This document shows, one piece after another, positions 1 through 6,030 of a DNA stretch of 42,537 bases. The DNA is from Candidatus Avimonas merdigallinarum. Its GTDB lineage: Bacteria; Bacillota; Clostridia; Oscillospirales; Acutalibacteraceae. The stretch is taken from the NCBI GenBank assembly GCA_904377855.1, contig CAJFGS010000001.1, positions 1 through 42,537 of the forward strand, given 5' to 3'. The translations under genes and the position numbers were made by a program. The notes under the pieces were generated by a model, which saw nothing but the letters and a program-made list of their open reading frames with translations, searched no databases and was not told the origin of the DNA. How positions within the stretch are numbered: the stretch's first letter is position 1; every line of letters begins with the position of its first letter.

Positions 1-190
1 GGCCTCGCAAGAAGCTTGGCTACCGCACCCCGGAGGAACTGTTTGACGAGTTCCTCGACTCTGTTTACGCAGCCGAAGGCTGCGGCAGCATCGCCCAGGG
101 CGGAAGCCAGCGGCTTCCATCCTGACCGACGCTCTGATTCACTAAGTTCTACCGTGCAGGTGTCCAACTTGCACTTGCAATTTGCGTAAT
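1..190 (+). mobile_element. 3' end of an IS30-type insertion sequence
   Basis: The left edge of the window holds the last codons of an IS30-like transposase, followed by about 60 non-coding bases ending near GTGTCCAACTTGCACTTGC (about 162-180), which looks like the terminal inverted repeat of the element. The exact end is uncertain because the other end and the target duplication lie outside the window. Two small stem-loops fall at the end of the transposase gene (GCAGCC/GGCTGC near 70-84 and GGAAGCC/GGCTTCC near 102-118). The element stops only about 30 bases before the 3' end of a frameshifted MATE gene on the opposite strand. The family is assigned from the transposase C-terminus; the boundary is inferred. 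Confidence 0.55.
3..125 (+). CDS. IS30-family transposase, C-terminal fragment (cut by window edge)
   Basis: Reading from position 3, the frame gives PRKKLGYRTPEELFDEFLDS followed by a short tail and a TGA stop at 123-125. The RPRKxLGYxTPEELF pattern is the conserved C-terminal end of the DDE integrase domain in IS30-family transposases, which move the element by cut-and-paste or copy chemistry. The catalytic residues and start lie outside the window, so activity cannot be judged. The last 17 residues are rich in G, S and Q and are probably not part of the conserved fold. Family assignment is reasonably safe from this motif; nothing more can be said from 40 codons. Confidence 0.7.
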   Translation, partial: PRKKLGYRTPEELFDEFLDSVYAAEGCGSIAQGGSQRLPS

Positions 191-215
191 ATTAAAATAT
201 GCCTAGGCCGATGCT

Positions 216-1666
216 TTACGAGATGACCGCCGCGTCCGCCTCTCGCCTCTCTTCCTGCTCCCCCGCGGGCGGCTCGGGGCCGTCGGGCTGTTCAGAGCTA
301 GTGCCCTTTTTCAGACGCCGGAAAAACACCAAGAAGCAGATAAGATGCGCCGCAATCGTAACCATCCAGCTGACGGGATAGGACAGATACAGCACGAACA
401 GCGTGCGGCGGAAGAGAAATACTGTAAAGATCCAAAGTATCCGCAGGCCGCAGGCCCCGGCCAGCGATACCACCGTCGGCACCATCGAATATCCCATGCC
501 GCGAATGGAGCCGCAGGCTACGTCCATCATACCGCAGAGGAAATAGGTCAGGCAGATAACTTGCAGCCGCTGAAGGCCGTAGGCAATCACGGCCGGGTCG
601 GAGGAATAGATGCTGAGCAGGGTATTCCCGAATGCAACAACCAGTATTCCCATGCCCGCGCCGACCGCCACAACCACCGCCTGGCAGCGCAGCAGCACCG
701 GCACAATCCGGTGAATTTTCCGGGCGCCCACATTCTGGCTGGTGAAGCTTAAGGAAGCCTGGTACAGCGCATTCATAGAAGTGTAGACAAACCCCTCAAG
801 ATTGGACGCCGCCGTATTCCCAGCCACCGCAATGTACCCAAACGAATTGACCGAGGATTGGATCAGCACATTGGAAATGGAAAACACCGCGCCCTGAATC
901 CCGGCAGGCAGGCCGACCCGGATAATCTGAAACAGCTTTTCTTTGGAAATGCGCAGTTCCCGCAGCACCAGGCGATAATAACCGTCGCTGCGCATCAAGC
1001 AGATAACCACCAAGACAGCGGATATGTACTGGGAAATAATTGTTGCCAGGGCGACGCCGTCCACTCCCATGTGGAATACCAGGACAAAAAAAGGTTCAGC
1101 GCCGCGTTGATTACGCCGGCAATCAGGAGAAAAATCAGCGGGCGCTTGGTGTCCCCCACCGCCCGCAGGACGGCTGCGCCGAAGTCATACAGCATCAGCG
1201 CCGGCATCCCGGCGAAAATGATCCGCATGTACAGCACCGCCTGATCCAGGACATTGTCCGGCGTCCCCATCAGCTCCAGCAGGGGACGCGCCAGGAGTTC
1301 CCCTAGGAAGATCAAGAATATGCCGCTTATCACGCTGACCAGTATGGAGGTATGCACCACATCGTGAACGCCCTTCCAATTCTGCGCGCCGTAATACCGG
1401 GCCGTCATGATGCTTGCCCCGATGGACAGGCCCATGAATATATTAATAATCAGGTTATTCAGGGATCCGGTCGCCCCGACCGCTGCCAGCGCGTCGTTTC
1501 CGGTGAATTGTCCCACCACCACAATGTCCGCCGCATTAAACAAAAGCTGAAGAATACCGGAAAATATTAGCGGAACGGAAAAACGCAGAATTTTCCCTAA
1601 CAGCGGCCCGTTCACCATATCGATTTCGTAGGAATCCCTTGCTCTGGCTGCTTTTAATCCTATCAC
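216..1666 (-). pseudogene. MATE-family efflux transporter, frameshifted
   Basis: The two overlapping reading frames 995-1666 and 216-1070 together make one MATE (multidrug and toxin extrusion) transporter of about 483 residues, the usual family length. The first part begins at a GTG codon and has the family's N-terminal helices (VPLIFSGILQLLFNAADIVV, then GASIMTARYYGA). The second continues smoothly from MGVDGVALATIISQYIS. The frame breaks in a run of seven A (1086-1092 on the plus strand); one extra base would restore AALNLFFVLVFHMGVDG. The twelve expected membrane helices are otherwise intact. MATE proteins export drugs or metabolites using Na+ or H+ gradients; the substrate here is unknown. 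The break may be a true inactivating mutation, a phase-variable tract or a sequencing error. An IS30 remnant lies just past its 3' end. Confidence 0.85.
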
Positions 1667-1749
1667 TTTGCCCCGCCCCTTTGATTTGCGCGGGGTTCCT
1701 CTCGATGCAAGCGCCGGCCGGAACCCCCTCCCCTCATGAGGGCCCCTCT

Positions 1750-1778
1750 ATTGTATCGCTTTTAAAAAGGGAATACAA
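1750..1778 (-). promoter_or_regulatory. Promoter of the MATE gene
   Basis: On the minus strand TTGTAT (1773-1778) and TACAAT (1750-1755) are separated by 17 bases, a good sigma-A type match, placed about 85 bases upstream of the GTG start. The roughly 75-base leader contains a stem GGGGTTCC/GGAACCCC (around 1695-1728) with a loop of about 18 bases and a smaller CCTCATGAGG hairpin. Whether these regulate the transporter is unknown; I do not recognise a known riboswitch class. Confidence 0.6.
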
Positions 1779-2122
1779 GGCGGAAAATGAAATAAGAATA
1801 CACTCTCTTTTTCAAAAAATATTGTTGCTTATTGGATTATCCTGCTGCTACACCGCCCATACTTCTGTCAAATGTTGGTTTCATCCTGATTTTCCTTTAT
1901 CCTATACGGCTACAGCACTGCAGAAAAGACAGGAGGTGACAGCAAAAAAATTCCAATAAATTTCAGCAATTTATTTAATATAAAACACAAATTCAGAAAA
2001 AATCAAGCACTTAACTGCATATAAACTGCCAAAAATCTGTCGTTCGAGCAAAAGTAAAAGTCCGGATGGGAAAACGCACAAATTTTTCTTTGTTTTGCTA
2101 AAATTCTTCTATGAGTCCCCTC
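1779..2122. other. AT-rich intergenic region
   Basis: This stretch between the two divergent promoters is clearly more AT-rich than the coding sequence around it (for example 1955-2020 and 2080-2115). It holds A- and T-tracts but no recognisable gene, RNA or repeat. A plus-strand open frame from 1639 to 1959 overlaps the start of the MATE gene and has neither homology that I recognise nor a convincing ribosome-binding site. Confidence 0.5.
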
Positions 2123-2184
2123 TTGATAAATGGAAATCTTTCGTGTAGGATGAAGGTTGATCTTCTCAAATTTTATTTAGGAGG
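2123..2184 (+). promoter_or_regulatory. Promoter and ribosome-binding site of the surface protein gene
   Basis: TTGATA (2123-2128) and TAGGAT (2146-2151) are spaced by 17 bases. A perfect AGGAGG follows at 2179-2184. The AGGAGG lies 14 bases from the ATG at 2199, which is long. A nearer ATG at 2188 opens a four-codon frame whose TGA overlaps the real ATG (ATGA), so the start could be reached by termination-reinitiation. This is inferred from spacing only. Confidence 0.55.
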
Positions 2185-2198
2185 TTTATGATCCAACC

Positions 2199-3941
2199 AT
2201 GAACAGAAGCGAAAAAGTCCTGTCGGTCCTGTCCGGCCTTTGTCTGGCCGCGATGCTGGTACCGACCGCTGCTTTCGCTGCGGAAACGGACGGGCAAACC
2301 AAAACCATCACAAGCTCAGAAGAACTCATTAGCGCGATCCAGAACCAGCAGGCCGGCGAGACCTGGGTCCTGAAAGCGCTGGACGAGGGCGAAGCGTACG
2401 ACGTCAGCGATGCCTGCCTGGACGTGGTAGCCAACATCAACAACGTGGAAAAAGGCTTCGTTTTCCCGATTTTTGTCGATGACCTGACGATTCAGGGTGA
2501 GGACGGCGTCGTCATTACCAGTTCCTACAATCTGAACAGCGGGAACTGGAACTCCCAGAATTTCATTACCATCGGCAGCAGCGGCGTTACGATTGAGAAC
2601 GTCGACATCAAGGGCAACCCGAACGGCTATTACGGCAACATGTGCAACAAGGCCCTTGAACTGATCGGCGAAGGCCAGAATTTGACGCTGCAGAATGTCG
2701 ATGTCCTGCCGACGGCCAATGAAGACGGAACGCAGTGGAGCGGTTCCGTTTTCATCAATGTGGCCGATGCAGGCGAGACCGTCATTGACAACGTGACGCT
2801 CTCTGCATGGATTTCGGCCCGAAGCGTAACTACCGGTACTGTCCAAGTGGAAAACACGGTAATGGATTTCACGAAAAACGCGTATGCCGGATACGCTGAT
2901 TACGGCTTTGGCGTGAGCGGCGATAAGGCGAGCCTGGAGAATGTTACTATTAAGGTAGACGGCAGCGTGGATCTTGTCAATCAGGTTACCAACAACCTGA
3001 AGCCCGGCACCACGGTGGAATTGACCGAGGACATCGAAGTGGACGAGATGGTCTATATCCAGACCGACAATGTGACGATCAAGGGCAACGGCAACGAAAT
3101 CACCGCCAGCCCGGACTTCAAGGCGGGGACCCATGGGCAGGTGCAGCTGCTCAAGGTGCAGGAGGCGGAGAACGTCGTCCTGGAAGACCTTTCCCTGGTT
3201 GCGACGGCTGCGAACAAGCATGTGCTGGACGTCTGGCAGGCCACGAACCTGACGCTCAAGAATGTGACCCTGGATCACACCAATGCGGCGGACGGCGCTC
3301 CTCTGATCAACACCTCTTCTTCCATCACGGTGGAAGGTACGCTTTCCCTGGCGACCGGCGACAATTCCTGGTACGGCATGAACATCGATAATGAGAAATA
3401 CGGCGGCGAAGCCTCCATCACCTTCGCGGACGAATCGGAGCTGTCCTTTACCAACAATGCGGAGGAAGAAAAGGGTATCGTTTATATGGAACTGGCGGAT
3501 GACACCGATCCGGCCGATGTTATCGTCAACCCGGAGAATGCCGGCCTGCTGCTGGATGGTGAGAGCGGCCAGTTCGTTCCCCACACCCATGCGTACGGCG
3601 ATTGGCAGTCGGATGAAACCAACCACTGGAAAGAATGCTCCTGCGGCGACATCGCGGAGCAGGGCGCCCATGAGTTCGAGTGGGTGATCGATCAGGAAGC
3701 GACCGCGGACAAGGCTGGCAGCAAGCACGAAGAGTGCTCGGTCTGCGGCTATAAGAAGGCGGCGGTTGAAATCCCGGCCACCGGCACGGGGGATACGACT
3801 GCTCCCGCCCCCGACGGCAGCGACGATCCGGATACCGGCGATAGCACCCCGTGGCTGTGGATGCTCCTGGCGGTGATTTCCGGCGGGGCGGTTGTTACCC
3901 TGACCCTGCTGGCTGGCAACAAGAGCAAGGCCAGACATTAA
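2199..3941 (+). CDS. Secreted, membrane-anchored beta-helix surface protein
   Basis: The 580-residue protein begins with a clear signal peptide (hydrophobic core SGLCLAAMLVPTAAFAAE, cleavage near residue 27). The middle, about residues 40-440, is rich in repeated short strands of the type ITIGSSGVTIENVDIKGN and NLTLQNVDV, as expected of a right-handed parallel beta-helix (pectate-lyase-like fold). Residues about 460-525 form a module common in gut Firmicute surface proteins (H..YGDW..D..NHWKECSCG, then a CSVCG motif), whose four cysteines could bind metal or form disulfides. After a P/D/T-rich linker with a DTGD sequence come a transmembrane segment (about 549-571) and a basic tail NKSKARH, resembling a sorting signal without a canonical LPXTG. 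It probably sits on the cell surface and may bind or process glycans, but no catalytic residues are evident. It is monocistronic. Confidence 0.8.
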   Translation: MNRSEKVLSVLSGLCLAAMLVPTAAFAAETDGQTKTITSSEELISAIQNQQAGETWVLKALDEGEAYDVSDACLDVVANINNVEKGFVFPIFVDDLTIQGEDGVVITSSYNLNSGNWNSQNFITIGSSGVTIENVDIKGNPNGYYGNMCNKALELIGEGQNLTLQNVDVLPTANEDGTQWSGSVFINVADAGETVIDNVTLSAWISARSVTTGTVQVENTVMDFTKNAYAGYADYGFGVSGDKASLENVTIKVDGSVDLVNQVTNNLKPGTTVELTEDIEVDEMVYIQTDNVTIKGNGNEITASPDFKAGTHGQVQLLKVQEAENVVLEDLSLVATAANKHVLDVWQATNLTLKNVTLDHTNAADGAPLINTSSSITVEGTLSLATGDNSWYGMNIDNEKYGGEASITFADESELSFTNNAEEEKGIVYMELADDTDPADVIVNPENAGLLLDGESGQFVPHTHAYGDWQSDETNHWKECSCGDIAEQGAHEFEWVIDQEATADKAGSKHEECSVCGYKKAAVEIPATGTGDTTAPAPDGSDDPDTGDSTPWLWMLLAVISGGAVVTLTLLAGNKSKARH

Positions 3942-3969
3942 GTTTCCCGGCAATCGGATAGTTCTTTCC

Positions 3970-4010
3970 GAGGGGGAACGCTCTCAGAGAGCGTTCCCCC
4001 TCTTCTTTTG
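3970..4010 (+). terminator. Intrinsic terminator of the surface protein gene
   Basis: A perfect 15-bp stem (3970-3984 with 3988-4002, core AGGGGGAACGCTCT) with a CAG loop is followed by a T-rich stretch TCTTCTTTTG. It lies 28 bases past the stop codon. Confidence 0.9.
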
Positions 4011-4075
4011 TCTATTCAGCCATTTTGATGTAGAACGGGAAACTGCCCCTTTCTCCGGCGTATACACATATATAG

Positions 4076-4121
4076 AAACAGCGGGAGGCCCGTTCTACGT
4101 AGAACGGGCCTCCCGCTGTTT
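4076..4121 (-). terminator. Intrinsic terminator of fprA (46-base perfect palindrome)
   Basis: Positions 4076-4098 and 4099-4121 are perfect reverse complements (23 bp; core GCGGGAGGCCCGTTCTAC). In the minus direction the stem ends in a short T-run (TTT), so it can stop fprA transcription; its symmetry may also stop readthrough from the left. A further copy of GTAGAACGGG lies at 4030-4039. Confidence 0.8.
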
Positions 4122-4148
4122 GGGCTTGTCCGGCTCCTGCCGGCAGGA

Positions 4149-5336
4149 TTACAGCTTTTCCACAAAAGCGGAACCAAAGCCCCGCAGCTTTTCGAGGACA
4201 TCGTCGTCGGGGCACCAGGTGGTGCGGAAACCGTCGTCCACCACCTCAAAGCCGGCTTTGGCCAATTCCTCATTCATCAGCTTGACGGCCTCGCCGCTCC
4301 AGCCGTAGCTGCCGAACGCGGCCGCTTTCTTCTTTTTCAGCTTGGCGCCGCGCATCAGCTCCAGAATCCCCGCGATGGCGTAAAGGTAACCGTTGTTCAC
4401 CGTCGGGGAACCAAGCAGGACTGCCCGGGAGCGGAATACCTCGGTGATGATATCGGTCTTGTCCGACTTGGAGGCGCTGAACAGCTTCACCGTAATGGAG
4501 GGATCCGCCTGCCGGATACCGTCGGCAATCGCTTCCGCCATTTTCCGGGTGGCGTTCCACATGGTATCGTACACAATGCTTATCTGGTTTTCCTGGTAAT
4601 CGGCCGCCCATTCCAGGTATTTTTCCACAATCTGGGTGGGATTCTCCTTCCAGATGACGCCGTGGGAGGGGCAAATCAGCGTAATCGGCAGGTTCATGCC
4701 GAGGATTTCCTTAATCTTGCGGGTCACCATGGGGCTGAACGGGGAAAGAATATTGGCATAGTATTTCATAGCTTCCGCCATCAGTTCGCTGTGATCCACC
4801 ATGTCGTTGTACAGCGATTCGGAGGCGTAATGCTGGCCGAACCCGTCGTTGCTGAACAGGATATTCTCCCCGCTCATATACGTGAACATGGTATCTGGCC
4901 AGTGAAGCATCGGCGCTTCAATAAAGGTCAGGGTGCTCTCCCCGATATCCAGGGTATCGCCGGTTTTTACCGTGACAAAATTCCAGTCCTCATGGTACTG
5001 CCCCTTGATCGACTTAACGGCGTTAGCGGTGCAGTAGATCGGCGTATCCGGTATTTCCCGCATCAGGGCGGACAGGGCGCCGCTGTGATCCACTTCCCCG
5101 TGATTGGCGATGATATAATCGATCTCGCGGAGATCGATTTCCTGCTTGAGCTTATTCACGAATTCCTTGTCGTACGGCAGCCACACCGTATCGATCAGCA
5201 CCGTCTTTTTATCCCGGATCAGATACGAATTGTAGGACGAACCGCGGTGGGTGGAAAATTCATCACCGTGGAATTTTTTCAGTTCCCAGTCCACCTTGCC
5301 GACCCATGTGACTTTATCCGTAATGCGTTTTCCCAT
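4149..5336 (-). CDS. fprA: FprA-type diiron flavoprotein (O2/NO reductase)
   Basis: The 395-residue protein matches flavo-diiron proteins (rubredoxin:oxygen oxidoreductase, A-type flavoprotein), which reduce O2 to water or NO to N2O in the cytoplasm of anaerobes using electrons from rubredoxin. The N-terminal metallo-beta-lactamase-like domain has the iron ligand motif HGEVDH and later histidine/aspartate ligands (MLHWPDTM, SNDGFGQH, CPSHGVIW). The C-terminal flavodoxin domain has the FMN loop YDTMWNATRKMAEAI and GSPTVNNGYLY. The ATG at 5336 is preferred over an upstream in-frame start because it gives the family's usual length (about 395-400) and follows GAGGT; the 22-residue extension is unlike the family. 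No rubredoxin domain or gene is adjacent, so the electron donor is encoded elsewhere. The gene stands alone, with its own promoter and terminator. O2 versus NO preference cannot be told from sequence. Confidence 0.93.
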   Translation of the reverse strand: MGKRITDKVTWVGKVDWELKKFHGDEFSTHRGSSYNSYLIRDKKTVLIDTVWLPYDKEFVNKLKQEIDLREIDYIIANHGEVDHSGALSALMREIPDTPIYCTANAVKSIKGQYHEDWNFVTVKTGDTLDIGESTLTFIEAPMLHWPDTMFTYMSGENILFSNDGFGQHYASESLYNDMVDHSELMAEAMKYYANILSPFSPMVTRKIKEILGMNLPITLICPSHGVIWKENPTQIVEKYLEWAADYQENQISIVYDTMWNATRKMAEAIADGIRQADPSITVKLFSASKSDKTDIITEVFRSRAVLLGSPTVNNGYLYAIAGILELMRGAKLKKKKAAAFGSYGWSGEAVKLMNEELAKAGFEVVDDGFRTTWCPDDDVLEKLRGFGSAFVEKL

Positions 5337-5559
5337 ACTATCGACCTCATCTCCGTCAAAATTTATCCGGCCGGAGAGCACCGATCCGGGGTAAAGCCGC
5401 AACGGCTAAACCGCGGGGACCTCTCTCCTTACAGCCGCCTCAACGGCTTCGGGGCCAAGCGGCACTCTTCTGCCGCTCCCTTTGTTCCAAGCCGCTTCCG
5501 GCCGGGCAACTGCCTTTAGTATATCATAATCCTTATAAAAATAACAGGGGAATTTCGAT

Positions 5560-5588
5560 AATATACTAAGTTGGTATATTTTAAACAA
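5560..5588 (-). promoter_or_regulatory. fprA promoter overlapped by an operator-like inverted repeat
   Basis: On the minus strand TTGTTT (5583-5588) and TATATT (5560-5565) are spaced by 17 bases. The inverted repeat AATATAC-TAAGTTG-GTATATT (5560-5580) covers the -10 box and most of the spacer, a position expected for a repressor site such as that of a redox- or peroxide-responsive regulator. The leader to the fprA ATG would be about 215 bases and contains a GCGGCA/TGCCGC hairpin; no gene is seen in it. A second weaker promoter (TATACT near 5520) is possible. The regulator is unknown. Confidence 0.5.
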
Positions 5589-5691
5589 AAAGACCATTCT
5601 GCGGATGCTTCTTTTATTATCGGTGCTCCCCCACCTGAGATCCTGTTCCCCTTTTTTAGCCTACCGGCAGGCCCTTTCTTTTATCTGCCGC

Positions 5692-5720
5692 TTGACAGGG
5701 AGGAAAAAATATGGTATGGT
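5692..5720 (+). promoter_or_regulatory. Promoter of the ABC-F leader and gene
   Basis: A perfect -35 box TTGACA (5692-5697) and TATGGT (5715-5720) are spaced by 17 bases. Transcription would begin near 5727, about 300 bases before the ABC-F start codon. This long leader contains an upstream ORF and an intrinsic terminator. Confidence 0.75.
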
Positions 5721-5773
5721 AACCGCGTCCTTAAGGAAGAATTTACGGAGAAAGCGGGGAGGACGGATTGAAA

Positions 5774-5830
5774 ATGATGCTTACGATCGTCGGAAGTCGT
5801 TCTTTCCGCTGCCTCCCTCCGGCTTTGTAA
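5774..5830 (+). CDS. 18-residue leader peptide upstream of the ABC-F gene
   Basis: ATG at 5774 (or the second ATG at 5777) opens a short frame MMLTIVGSRSFRCLPPAL ending in TAA at 5828. A strong ribosome-binding site GGGGAGGA (5756-5763) lies 10 bases upstream, much better than chance would supply. It sits between the promoter and the leader terminator. Short translated ORFs in this position are known for several ABC-F and erm resistance genes, where a drug-stalled ribosome changes leader folding. The peptide does not match a leader that I recognise, so its sensing role is inferred from position, ribosome-binding site and terminator. Confidence 0.6.
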   Translation: MMLTIVGSRSFRCLPPAL

Positions 5831-5885
5831 CTGTTCGGGATAGGAATACCCGAGCGGTTTGTCCGGCATTTTCTATGCGGAAACG

Positions 5886-5923
5886 GGCGCTTCTGACTTT
5901 GTTCAGAGGCGCCTTTTTATTTT
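5886..5923 (+). terminator. Intrinsic terminator inside the ABC-F leader (attenuator)
   Basis: An 11-bp stem GGCGCTTCTGA (5886-5896) with TCAGAGGCGCC (5903-5913, one G-U pair) and a 6-base loop is followed directly by TTTTTATTTT. It lies about 160 bases after the predicted transcript start and 107 bases before the ABC-F start codon, with no other gene for it to end, so it should act as a conditional terminator. Smaller hairpins lie between the upstream ORF and this stem (around 5832-5853 and 5860-5876). I could not settle on one antiterminator pairing by eye. A CCGCCG/CGGCGG hairpin (about 5987-6016) lies just before the gene's ribosome-binding site. Confidence 0.8.
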
Positions 5924-6030
5924 CCCTTATGGGAAAAAGCGGGAGGGGAAACGCCGGAGCATATGTTACCCGGCAGGCATCCGTCCGCCGCCCCCGCCCT
6001 CTCTGTGCGGCGGAGAAAGCGAGGAGATAT

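Noticed and set aside
1639-1959. 106-codon plus-strand ORF with a hydrophobic start between MATE and the surface protein gene
   Set aside because: It overlaps the start of the MATE gene and its promoter and has no ribosome-binding site; the signal-peptide look comes from reading the opposite strand of a membrane protein region.
2316-3953. 545-codon minus-strand ORF across the surface protein gene
   Set aside because: It is the shadow of the plus-strand gene in GC-rich sequence; the plus strand has a signal peptide, a ribosome-binding site and a terminator.
4030-4121. Three occurrences of GTAGAACGGG (either orientation) near the fprA terminator
   Set aside because: Two are the arms of the terminator palindrome; the third is a single extra copy, not enough for a repeat array.
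4149-5402. Longer fprA start at 5402
   Set aside because: The extra 22 residues are unlike the family and the ATG at 5336 has the better ribosome-binding site.
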